In this document: one piece after another, positions 1-6,350 of the stretch
Numbering within the stretch: the stretch's first letter is position 1
Layout: each line of letters starts with the position of its first letter
NCBI GenBank assembly: GCA_040752855.1
Contig: JBFMHP010000004.1
Span: 1-12,794 of the forward strand
DNA: 12,794 nucleotides
DNA from: JBFMHP01 sp040752855
GTDB taxonomy: Bacteria > Pseudomonadota > Gammaproteobacteria > RBG-16-57-12
Reading direction: 5' to 3'
Position numbers and translations under genes: made by a program
The notes under the pieces: generated by a model
The model's database searches: none
What the model was told of the DNA's origin: nothing
What the model saw: only the letters and a program-made list of their open reading frames with translations

Positions 1-1
1 G

Positions 2-790
2 CTGCTGAAGAACGCCCAAGGACTGATGGAACAATTCTCCGGCACGCCGCAGATCAGCCTGTTCCTGTCGATGAACGCACAGGAGAGCGATATCGCCGAA
101 CTGCACCGTCAATTGAAGGCGAACGAAGCGATCGCCGGCATCGAATTTGTCCCGCGCGACCGCGCGCTGGAACAACTCAAGCACAGCACCGGCCTGACCG
201 ATGTGATCGGGAGCCTGGAAAAGAATCCGCTGCCGGACGCCTTCATCGTCTCGCCCAGGCAGACCGCACCCGATGCGCTGGACGCGCTGCGTGACGAACT
301 GGCGCGACTGCCACGGGTCGACCAGGCGCAACTCGATTCCGCCTGGGCCCACAAGCTCGAAGCGCTGCTCCGCTTCGGCCGCCTTGCGGCGCTGATTCTC
401 GCCAGCCTGCTCAGCATCGCTCTGGTGGCCGTGACGTTCAACACCATCCGCCTGCAGATCCTCACCCAGCGCGACGAGATCGAGGTCTCCCGCCTGATCG
501 GCGCGACCGACGGCTTCATCCGCCGCCCCTTCCTGTATTTCGGCGCAGTGCAGGGGCTGCTGGGCGGCCTCACCGCCTGGGCCATCGTCAGCTCCAGCCT
601 GTTGCTGCTCAACGCCCCGCTCGGCGAGCTTTCCAGACTCTATGCCAGCCAGTTCGCGTTGCAACCGCTTGCTCCCGGCGACAGCCTTTCTCTGCTGCTG
701 TTCTCGCTCTACCTCGGCTGGCTGGGCGCATGGCTGTCTGTGGCGCGCCACCTGTCGCGGATCGGGTATTCCGGCCAATTAAAGTCGTAA
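2..790 (+). CDS. ftsX: Cell division protein FtsX, C-terminal part (5' end outside window)
   Basis: FtsX is the inner-membrane permease-like partner of the ATPase FtsE; in other bacteria the pair relays division signals to periplasmic peptidoglycan hydrolase activators. The frame is open from the window edge at base 2, so the start is missing and 262 residues are visible. Seen are the extracellular domain (about residues 10-115 of the visible part, containing PQISLFLSMNAQ), then three hydrophobic segments: ALILASLLSIALVAVTF, the stretch around FGAVQGLLGGL, and LLFSLYLGWLGAWLSV. The motif RLQILTQRDEIEVSRLIGAT after the first segment is typical of the FtsX permease domain. The protein ends in GYSGQLKS, and its TAA stop lies inside the repeat AAAGTCGTAAAT (781-792). 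I would have expected the end soon after the RHL-R-I stretch, so the last residues may come from inserted DNA. The usual downstream neighbour rpoH is not seen. Confidence 0.93.
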   Translation: MLKNAQGLMEQFSGTPQISLFLSMNAQESDIAELHRQLKANEAIAGIEFVPRDRALEQLKHSTGLTDVIGSLEKNPLPDAFIVSPRQTAPDALDALRDELARLPRVDQAQLDSAWAHKLEALLRFGRLAALILASLLSIALVAVTFNTIRLQILTQRDEIEVSRLIGATDGFIRRPFLYFGAVQGLLGGLTAWAIVSSSLLLLNAPLGELSRLYASQFALQPLAPGDSLSLLLFSLYLGWLGAWLSVARHLSRIGYSGQLKS

Positions 791-895
791 ATTAGGAATG
801 CCATTTGACGCGACTTCCAAAGCAGCAATTTTCCTTTTGCTCTTTAGAAAAGTCGTAAATACTGTTCCAATGGTTTTTGAGCGCCATTTACGACT
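781..895. repeat. Short direct/inverted repeat cluster at the ftsX 3' end
   Basis: AAAGTCGTAAAT occurs as a perfect 12-bp direct repeat at 781-792 and 849-860. Its inverted form ATTTACGACT is at 886-895, giving a perfect 10-bp inverted repeat (851-860 with 886-895, 25-nt spacer). A second inverted partner is imperfect: GCCATTTGACGCGACT (800-815) resembles GCCATTTACGACT (883-895) with a 3-bp insertion. The cluster therefore reads as two similar units, each a forward arm followed by a reverse arm. The first repeat contains the ftsX stop codon. Possible readings are the end of a mobile element with several recombinase-binding sites, an attachment region, or a transcribed stem-loop after ftsX. 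No T-run follows the 886-895 arm, so a standard intrinsic terminator is unlikely. No transposase or integrase gene is seen nearby. Confidence 0.7.
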
Positions 896-912
896 GCTTC
901 ATTAGAATTTCG

Positions 913-1191
913 CTAACGCGGATCTTTGTATCCTGGAGCTAGGACAGCATTAGACACGCCATAGAGCGCCAGATAGTTCTTCAGCCACAGCCTATATTCT
1001 TTTCCTATTAGACTGTGTTTTGGCGAGCAATCTACTATCCACTGACGTAACACGTAGCCGACAGTGGCAGCTCTCACTTTGAGATGCAAAACACCGTCCG
1101 TCATCCCGTAGTCACTCTGAATAATCTCGGGATGCTCTTGATTCGGATGAGGGACTAGTTCCAGCGCATTGGCAATATAAAATCGTTCCTC
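913..1191 (-). pseudogene. C-terminal remnant of an unrecognised protein
   Basis: On the minus strand the frame is open for 92 codons from just after an in-frame TAG (1192-1194) to the TAG stop at 913-915. An internal ATG at 1102-1104 would give 63 residues, but protein-like sequence continues upstream of it (ELVPHPNQEHPEIIQSDYGM), and I see no convincing ribosome binding site there. The composition is that of a soluble globular protein with aromatic and basic residues (GYVLRQWIVDCSPKH, then EYRLWLKNYLALYGV). I do not recognise the family. Its position between the repeat cluster and an ATPase fragment suggests the 3' end of a gene left by a rearrangement. It ends about 17 bp from the inverted repeat arm, so it could be the last gene of an inserted element. 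It might instead be a chance open frame. Confidence 0.4.
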
Positions 1192-1314
1192 CTAAACCCC
1201 AAGCAGGCCCTGTAGGCGCATCAGAAGCCTTCAAACCGTGACCAACTTTCGAGAGTTCTGTCCGCGCTGCGAATCGGAAATGTGCTGGATGAACAAACGC
1301 GGCAGATAGCCCAA

Positions 1315-1392
1315 CTACCCCGAGAGCTTGCGGATCAGCGCTCCCTCGGTCTGGCAGTCCATGTTGCTGATGACGAATACCAATTGTTTCAT
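1315..1392 (-). pseudogene. Remnant of a P-type ATPase start (HMA fragment, copy 1)
   Basis: Reading the minus strand from the ATG at 1390-1392 gives MKQLVFVISNMDCQTEGALI, then RKLSG and a TAG. The first 22 codons match the N-terminus of the intact P-type ATPase at 2885-5020 with about 7 mismatches in 67 bp; three substitutions are silent or near-silent and the others change S4, G9, P14 and E17. The metal-site Cys of the MDC motif is kept. Homology stops just after the Arg-Lys pair and the frame closes three codons later. This is therefore a truncated gene start, not a working metal-binding domain, which would need about 65 residues. It lies 33 bp after the porin stop codon, the same relative placement as the intact ATPase behind its own upstream gene. 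Confidence 0.75.
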
Positions 1393-1406
1393 CGCCCGCA
1401 CCCCAT

Positions 1407-1424
1407 GAGCATGGTCCTATGCTC
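1407..1424 (-). other. Short stem-loop directly after the porin stop codon
   Basis: GAGCAT and ATGCTC form perfect 6-bp arms with a 6-nt loop (1413-1418), starting one base after the porin stop (1426-1428). No T-run follows on the minus strand, so it is at best a weak terminator or an mRNA 3' stabilising hairpin. It also lies between the porin stop and the ATPase start fragment at 1390-1392. Confidence 0.3.
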
Positions 1425-1425
1425 C

Positions 1426-2673
1426 TTAGAAGCTGATTTCCACACGAGCCCCTGCGATCCACACGTTCTGCCGCGCGGGGTTCATATTCGGGTGGAGGAC
1501 ATATTGCACCGTGGGCTGAACCGCAAGCCAAGGATTGACCTGTATGCGGTAGGTTGCTTCGGTGCTTGTTTCGCTGCTCAGGCTGTTATTCAGTCGTTGA
1601 AATGTTGGGCTGGCATGACTGACGGTGATGCCAATGGCTGCGATGTCGTCGTCGCGTCCGGCAATCAGGCCGTGATAACGCAGACCTATACTGCCAGTCC
1701 AGTCCGACTGATGAATATCCTTGCTGGCGACGCCGTAACGCACGAAGCCTGCCAATCCCTGTTCCGGATGATCCTTTTCGTTCATCAGCGTACGTTCCGC
1801 CAGGAAATAGGCTCCCTGACTTGGATGAAGTATGGGGTTGAGAGGATCAAGGTCGCTAAAACGAGTGGAGTAGCGCCAATAGCCAAAAGCCGTCTTGTTG
1901 AAATATTCGCCGTCATCCGCCCCATCGGGTTGCGGCGTGAGTCCGAGTTCCACAATGGAAAGCGTCCCATCGCCCTTGTTCAACTGGATATGGGTGCCGC
2001 GCGGATTGTTGGGGTCGCCCGGCACTCCATCCGTCAGCGCGTATTGAGCGTAGAAGCCCTTGTCTTGCGAGGTGTATTTCAACCGGAGCGCCAATGCTCC
2101 CACAGGGAAGATAGGCGGAGCGTTCATGCCCGACTGCCCCAGATCATTCGCCATGCCATAAGGAGTCTGGGTAAACACAGCGGAGGTGTCGTTGACGTAG
2201 AACTCGGAATCTATCGCATACAGACCGAACAGCACGGACAGACTTTCATCATAGAAGCCCTTTTGTATCCAAGCCTGAAAAAACTGGGCCGTGTTATTCG
2301 CCTCGATGTTGTCCACGATAACGAAACTATCGACATAATCCCGGTTAAATTTGCTGCCGAGTTGGCTGTGATATTGGACGTAAGCAGTAGTGGACTTCCA
2401 TCCCAACAGCTTTTCCAAGTCCATCTTGACCCTGGCTTCTGTGTTGCCCATCCATGCCGTGCCCCGCTTGATCCCACCGGACAGATTGGAAAGAACATCG
2501 CTCTTGTGGGTAAAGCCCAGCTCAATTCCTTCGTCATAAAGGTTGGATCGCACGCCACCCCAATCCCCTGTAAGCGCCTCCCCGTTCCAATCTGGGCTCT
2601 TCTCTTCTTTGGCCGCAACAGAACCAATGCAACCAATAACCATAACCAAGGCAAAAATATATTGCTTAACCAT
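1426..2673 (-). CDS. OprB-family carbohydrate-selective porin
   Basis: Outer-membrane beta-barrel of 415 residues, assigned to the OprB family (PF04966) from its overall pattern. After a signal peptide (MVKQYIFALVMVIGCIGSVAA, cut before KEE) comes the family-typical LTGDWGGVRSNLYDEGIELG at about residues 35-54. Alternating amphipathic strands follow, and the chain ends in EISF with the C-terminal Phe usual for barrel assembly. An ATG 36 bases upstream (2707-2709) is also in frame, but the start at 2673 puts Met directly before the Lys and hydrophobic core of the signal peptide, with GGGGAACGAGAG just upstream. Family members passively pass sugars or other small solutes; substrate cannot be read here. 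The gene looks monocistronic, with its own promoter. It is lower in GC than the ATPase and RND genes. Its placement in a metal locus is unexplained. Confidence 0.85.
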   Translation of the reverse strand: MVKQYIFALVMVIGCIGSVAAKEEKSPDWNGEALTGDWGGVRSNLYDEGIELGFTHKSDVLSNLSGGIKRGTAWMGNTEARVKMDLEKLLGWKSTTAYVQYHSQLGSKFNRDYVDSFVIVDNIEANNTAQFFQAWIQKGFYDESLSVLFGLYAIDSEFYVNDTSAVFTQTPYGMANDLGQSGMNAPPIFPVGALALRLKYTSQDKGFYAQYALTDGVPGDPNNPRGTHIQLNKGDGTLSIVELGLTPQPDGADDGEYFNKTAFGYWRYSTRFSDLDPLNPILHPSQGAYFLAERTLMNEKDHPEQGLAGFVRYGVASKDIHQSDWTGSIGLRYHGLIAGRDDDIAAIGITVSHASPTFQRLNNSLSSETSTEATYRIQVNPWLAVQPTVQYVLHPNMNPARQNVWIAGARVEISF

Positions 2674-2743
2674 CTCTCGTTCCCCAATATTCCCCATATG
2701 ACAAAGCATGTTCTGCCACGAAAAATCCCCACATTATCAGAAT

Positions 2744-2773
2744 ATATAACCTAAGTCTCGCAGTTCGTTTCAA
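2744..2773 (-). promoter_or_regulatory. Putative sigma70 promoter of the porin gene
   Basis: On the minus strand TTGAAA (2768-2773) and TTATAT (2744-2749) are separated by 18 bp. This would place transcription start near 2737 with a leader of about 63 nt before the porin ATG at 2673. The 2674-2884 interval is AT-rich and holds no gene. It also contains a weak stem-loop after the ATPase gene (AGCTCT 2849-2854 with AGAGCT 2863-2868, 8-nt loop, no T-run). Confidence 0.45.
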
Positions 2774-2884
2774 ATCATAATGCAAGCTATTATGGGCACT
2801 TCAGCCCAACAGCTTGTTCAAATTAGCGAGGCATTTTTTAATAATGGCAGCTCTTCTCATTCAGAGCTCAAATGGTTTTCAGAG

Positions 2885-5020
2885 TTATATCTTGAGTTTC
2901 AGCAACCGCATTCCATTGAAAATCACAATCAGGCTGGCTCCCATATCGGCAAAAACCGCCATCCAGAGTGTGGCTTTCCCTGTGAGCGCCAAGGCGAAGA
3001 ACACTGCCTTGATGCTGATGGCCAGCGCGATGTTCTGCTTCAGCACGCGGGATGTATCGCGGCTTAGCTTGATGAAGTGCGGCACTTTGCGCAGATCGTC
3101 ATCCATCAGTGCAATATCGGCAGTCTCGATGGCGGTATCGGTTCCGGCGGCGCCCATGGCGAAACCTATGGTGGATTTTGCCAGCGCCGGCGCATCGTTG
3201 ATGCCGTCGCCTACCATACCGACTTGGCCATAACGACCCAGCAACTCATCGATCACCGCCAGCTTGTCTTCCGGCAGCAGGTTGCCGCGCGCATCGTCTA
3301 TGCCCACCTGGATGGCGATGGCGCTGGCCGTGGTCTGGTTGTCGCCGGTCAACATCACCGATGCCACACCGAGAGCGTGAAGCTGGCGGATCGCCTCGGC
3401 GCTGTGCCCGCGCACCGTGTCGGCCACGCCGATGATGCACAGCGGTTCGGATGCCGTCGCGAGGATCACCGCCGTCTTGCCTTCCTTTTCCAGACGGCCC
3501 AGCACTTCCTCGACATGTAACCCGCAAACGCCCAGGTCTTCACACAGCCGGTGGTTACCCACGTAGTAAAGTTGCCCCTCGACAACCGCTCTGGCGCCGC
3601 GCCCGGTGATGGACTCGAACGAAGCAGCCTGCAACAGCGGGCGCAACGTTGCCTCGCCGCCCTGCCATGCCGCTACGATGGCTGCCGCAATGGGATGCTC
3701 GGAATGCGCATCCACGCTGGCGGCAAGTTGCAGCAACTGATCCTTGGGCCGATCAACCAGCGGAACCACATCGGTCACGACAGGCTTGCCGTGCGTGAGT
3801 GTGCCGGTTTTGTCCAGCGCCACCGCCTTAATCAGGCGGCCATTCTCCAGATGTACGCCGCCCTTGACTAATATGCCCTGCCTTGCCGCAGCGGCAAGCC
3901 CGCTGACCACGGTAACCGGCGTGGAGATTACCAGCGCGCAGGGGCAGGCGATCACCAGCATGACCAGCGCCTTGTAGAACCAAGGCTCGAATGCTGCGCC
4001 GAACAACAACGGCGGTGCGGCTGCCACCAGAATTGCGAACACCACCACGGCGGGGGTGTAGTAATGCGCGAACTGGTCGACGAAACGCTGCGTCGGCGCG
4101 CGCTGGCCTTGTGCTTCCTGCACCGTATGGATGATGCGATCCAGCGTGGTGTTGCCCTTGTTCGCGGTGACACGGAACTCCAGCATGCCGCGCTCGTTCA
4201 GCGTGCCGGCGAACACCGGGTCTCCCGCCGCTTTCACCACGGGCATGCTTTCCCCGGTAATTGGCGCTTGGTTCACCGAGCTGCCGCCCGCCGTAACCAC
4301 GCCGTCCAGTGGGATGCGCTCGCCCGGCTTGACGCGCACGGTTTGTCCGACCCGCACATCGGCTGCCGCCATCTCGCGCCATTCGCCGCTGTCGAATTGC
4401 ACGGCGGCAGTCTCGGGGGTCATAGCCATCAGCCCCTTGATTGCGTTATTGGCCCGCTCCAGCGAGAGCGTTTCGATCAATTCGGCCAGCGCGAACAGAA
4501 AGATCACCACCGCCGCTTCCGGCCATTCGCCGATGGCAAGTGCGCCGATGACGGCGACGCTCATCAGGAAATTCATATTGAGGGTGAAGTTCTTGAGCGC
4601 GATCCAGCCCTTTTTCAGGGTGCCGAGACCGCCGGTGACAATGGACAGCAAGGCCAGGGCGATCACCGCAGCCGATTGCTCGCTCGCCCCGCTCCAAGCG
4701 ACGATTTCCGCAGCGATGGCCGCGGTGCCGGACATCGCCATCAGAGCCCATGTCTGGCGCGACACCACGGGGGTTTCCGCTTCGCAAGTGGAGCAGGCAC
4801 CAGACTGGCATTGCTGCCCGGTGCCTGTCTTCATGCCTATCTCGCGCAAGGCATCGAGTATGACTTGATCGTCGTCCAGCGTATGCATCACCGTAAGACG
4901 GCGGGCCATCAGGTTGAACGACAGTTCACCGATGCCGGGCACCGATCCGAGCCGCTTGCGGATCAATGCCTCCTCGGTCGGGCAGTCCATGTTGCCGATG
5001 ACGAATACCGATTGTTTCAT
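2885..5020 (-). CDS. cadA: Zn/Cd/Pb-exporting P1B-type ATPase
   Basis: This 711-residue P-type ATPase exports soft divalent metals from cytoplasm to periplasm using ATP. Visible in order: an N-terminal HMA-like domain with MDCPTEE (11-17), which is a DC-xx-E variant and not the classical CxxC; a Cys cluster (71, 76, 79) before the first membrane segment; the actuator TGES (255-258); the metal-gating CPC (359-361) in IACPCALV; the phosphorylation site DKTGT (Asp403); the HP dipeptide in SEHPIAAA (442-443); TGDN (558-561); and GDGINDAPA (604-611). ADMGASL (691-697) in the last membrane helix fits the Zn/Cd/Pb subgroup and not the Cu subgroup. Every catalytic motif is intact. The start has a GGGAG box about 7 bp upstream. 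It lies 28 bp behind the Met/His-rich gene, so the two are probably co-transcribed. No MerR-type regulator is visible. Exact metal preference (zntA, cadA or pbrA) cannot be told. Confidence 0.93.
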   Translation of the reverse strand: MKQSVFVIGNMDCPTEEALIRKRLGSVPGIGELSFNLMARRLTVMHTLDDDQVILDALREIGMKTGTGQQCQSGACSTCEAETPVVSRQTWALMAMSGTAAIAAEIVAWSGASEQSAAVIALALLSIVTGGLGTLKKGWIALKNFTLNMNFLMSVAVIGALAIGEWPEAAVVIFLFALAELIETLSLERANNAIKGLMAMTPETAAVQFDSGEWREMAAADVRVGQTVRVKPGERIPLDGVVTAGGSSVNQAPITGESMPVVKAAGDPVFAGTLNERGMLEFRVTANKGNTTLDRIIHTVQEAQGQRAPTQRFVDQFAHYYTPAVVVFAILVAAAPPLLFGAAFEPWFYKALVMLVIACPCALVISTPVTVVSGLAAAARQGILVKGGVHLENGRLIKAVALDKTGTLTHGKPVVTDVVPLVDRPKDQLLQLAASVDAHSEHPIAAAIVAAWQGGEATLRPLLQAASFESITGRGARAVVEGQLYYVGNHRLCEDLGVCGLHVEEVLGRLEKEGKTAVILATASEPLCIIGVADTVRGHSAEAIRQLHALGVASVMLTGDNQTTASAIAIQVGIDDARGNLLPEDKLAVIDELLGRYGQVGMVGDGINDAPALAKSTIGFAMGAAGTDTAIETADIALMDDDLRKVPHFIKLSRDTSRVLKQNIALAISIKAVFFALALTGKATLWMAVFADMGASLIVIFNGMRLLKLKI

Positions 5021-5048
5021 TCCATAACTCCCAAGACCTGGCGCTGCC

Positions 5049-5600
5049 TTACCTCAGTTGCCACATCCATTGCTGGTGCCGCATCATCTGGTCCATCATC
5101 ATCTGCTGCGTACCCATGTATTGATCCATCATGTACTGGCGCTGCTTCATCTGCTCCGGGGTGAGATTGGAGTAGTAGCCACCCATGCCGCGCCAGCCCA
5201 TGCCGCGCCAGCCCATCATGTGACCTCCCATCATGTGACCTCCCATCATATGGCCCCCCATCATTTGCCCGCCCATCATGCCGCTGCCGCAGCACCCCAT
5301 CATGCCCGGCCCCCACATGCCGCCCATCATTCCACTGGTGTTCTGCATGGTCGTCCAGTGTTCCTGCAGCAGGCGCTGCCGTTCCTGCGGGTCTTGCGTC
5401 TGGCGTATCTTGTCCATCTGCTCCTGCATGGTCTTCAGGTTTTCCTGAATCTGTGCCATCTGCTTGTCGAACTTCGCGACATCGGGCGCCTCCTGAGTCG
5501 CTTGGCCTCCTTTAGCAGCGGGGGGAGCCTTCTCGGCCAGAGCCGGCACGGCGGAAAGCAGGACAGCGGACATTGCGGCTATAAAGATCGTCTTCTTCAT
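5049..5600 (-). CDS. Met/His-rich periplasmic protein, probable metal binder
   Basis: This 183-residue secreted protein is not one I can assign to a named family. The start at 5600 is preferred because AAGGAG lies 8 bp upstream; a GTG two codons earlier is possible. Residues 1-22 are a signal peptide ending ALA before EKAPP. Residues 43-85 are Gln/Lys/Glu-rich and probably coiled-coil. From 90 to 142 the chain is dominated by Met, Gly and His, with MMGGH-type pentapeptide repeats, a CC pair (103-104) and two WRGMG repeats. The tail (146-183) has NLTPEQMKQRQ and many Met residues. Such Met/His clusters commonly bind copper or other soft metals in the periplasm, so a sponge or chaperone role for metal delivered by the neighbouring ATPase is inferred. 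It is followed after 28 bp by the ATPase gene. The TPEQ segment loosely recalls ZraP/CnrX-type proteins, but I would not assign it there. Confidence 0.8.
   Translation of the reverse strand: MKKTIFIAAMSAVLLSAVPALAEKAPPAAKGGQATQEAPDVAKFDKQMAQIQENLKTMQEQMDKIRQTQDPQERQRLLQEHWTTMQNTSGMMGGMWGPGMMGCCGSGMMGGQMMGGHMMGGHMMGGHMMGWRGMGWRGMGGYYSNLTPEQMKQRQYMMDQYMGTQQMMMDQMMRHQQWMWQLR
5184..5271. repeat. 15-bp tandem repeats inside the Met/His-rich gene
   Basis: Two kinds of 15-bp unit lie in tandem: CATGCCGCGCCAGCC twice (5184-5198, 5199-5213), then CCCATCATGTGACCT twice exactly (5212-5226, 5227-5241), followed by two diverged units (5242-5256, 5257-5271). Each unit encodes five residues, so copy-number changes keep the frame: WRGMG for the first type, MMGGH or MMGGQ for the second. 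The exact adjacent copies suggest recent duplication and possible length variation between strains. Confidence 0.85.
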
Positions 5601-5742
5601 GATCACGTCTCCTTTACGGTTGGAAACACGCTACATGACATGGGCCAGAACGGCCCGGTTCAAAGCTGGCTGTGACACAAACACGACAACAAGAAATATC
5701 AACTTACCCCGCTTGGTGATGCAGTGAAACTCATGACTTGAC

Positions 5743-6138
5743 CTACGAGACTGCCAGCAACACCCGTTCGAGCTTCTGCCGCACCTCGCGCGCCAAGCCG
5801 GTAATGGCAGGCTGGTCCACAAGATCGAGCACGGCATTCGGATCCATGATCTCGACGTAGACTGCGCCCGATTCGTCCTGGCGCACCACCACGTTGCACG
5901 GCAGTAGCAGGCCGATGGAAGGTTCGGCCACCAGCGCGCGATGGGCGAGCGGCGGGTTGCAGGCGCCGAGGATGCGGTAGGGCGGCATATCCTGATTGAG
6001 TTTCTTTTTCATGGTCGCCGCTACGTCGATGTCAGTCAATACGCCAAAACCCTCAGCCTGCAAGGCCCGGATCACTTGCTCCAACGCACTTTCAAAACCC
6101 GGTGCCACCTGCTTGCCAAAGCCATAACGAATATCCAT
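5743..6138 (-). CDS. DUF302 domain protein
   Basis: This 131-residue protein starts at the ATG at 6138, which has AAGGAG 6 bp upstream; the longer frame running to 6174 lacks a comparable site. The domain features are FGKQVAPGFESALEQVIRAL at about residues 5-24, GFGVLTDIDVAATMKKKL at about 31-48, YRILGACNPPLAHRAL at about 55-70, and LLPCNVVVRQDESGAVYVEI. This pattern matches the DUF302 (TT1751-like) family: small alpha/beta proteins with no agreed biochemical role. A single Cys in GACNPP and another in LLPCNV are conserved in many members as I recall. There is no signal peptide, so it is probably cytoplasmic. The next gene, for the Met/His-rich protein, begins 142 bp downstream. That gap holds a GC hairpin (GGGCC 5642-5646 with GGCCC 5652-5656) but no T-run, so read-through is possible. 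A role in metal or redox stress is inferred from context only. Confidence 0.85.
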   Translation of the reverse strand: MDIRYGFGKQVAPGFESALEQVIRALQAEGFGVLTDIDVAATMKKKLNQDMPPYRILGACNPPLAHRALVAEPSIGLLLPCNVVVRQDESGAVYVEIMDPNAVLDLVDQPAITGLAREVRQKLERVLLAVS

Positions 6139-6151
6139 GATATTCTCCTTA

Positions 6152-6241
6152 TTAAATATTGAACTCATAACCAAACTTCAGTACGCCAGAGACACCGGCA
6201 ACCAGCAGCAAGTGGCCCCATTTCCGGTTCGGTTCACGAAA
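6152..6241 (-). pseudogene. C-terminal remnant of an unidentified protein, joined to an ATPase fragment
   Basis: On the minus strand a frame just downstream of the ATPase fragment reads FREPNRKWGHLLLVAGVSGV, then LKFGYEFNI, and stops at TAA (6152-6154), 13 bp before the DUF302 start. It has no start codon of its own and is out of frame with the ATPase fragment to its right, so it is the tail of a gene whose body was lost. The alternating pattern ending KFGYEFNI could be a final membrane strand, but the family is not recognised. The deletion point lies at about 6241-6242. Confidence 0.45.
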
Positions 6242-6306
6242 CGCTTGCGAATCAGCGCCTCCTCGGTCAGGCAGTCCATGTTGCCAATGACGAATGCCGA
6301 CTATTT
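6242..6306 (-). pseudogene. Remnant of a P-type ATPase start (HMA fragment, copy 3)
   Basis: Minus-strand translation gives SAFVIGNMDCLTEEALIRKR, matching residues 4-23 of the intact ATPase, with Leu in place of Pro14. The region corresponding to the start codon is disrupted (an AAACAAATAG context), so it cannot start as the intact gene does. Homology ends just after the Arg-Lys codons, at nearly the same point as in the copy at 1315-1392. It begins about 45 bp after the stop codon of the outer-membrane protein at 6351. Together with the other fragment it shows that several ATPase-type genes, or copies of one gene's start, once existed here. Confidence 0.7.
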
Positions 6307-6350
6307 GTTTTCCGCTTTCCATCGACCTATGACTTACAACGTCGCATAGT

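Noticed and set aside
1282..2754. 490-codon open frame on the plus strand opposite the porin gene
   Set aside because: It is longer than the porin, but its sequence is low in recognisable domain structure, has no signal or ribosome site, and runs antisense to a protein with clear OprB features, signal peptide and terminal Phe. It is a shadow frame.
4064..5164. 366-codon plus-strand open frame rich in His and Arg
   Set aside because: It is antisense to the P-type ATPase, whose catalytic motifs are all intact. The odd composition reflects the complementary strand.
5642..5656. GGGCC/GGCCC hairpin as a terminator after the DUF302 gene
   Set aside because: The stem is only 5 bp and no T-run follows on the minus strand, so it was not called a terminator.
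5058..5675. His-rich plus-strand open frame with HHVTSHH-type repeats
   Set aside because: It is the complement of the ATG ATG repeats in the Met/His-rich gene. The minus-strand frame has a signal peptide and ribosome binding site; this one has neither.
1315..6306. The three ATPase-start repeats as a CRISPR or integron-type array
   Set aside because: There are only three copies kilobases apart, they are coding in origin and show codon-like divergence, and no integrase, attC structure or cas gene is present.
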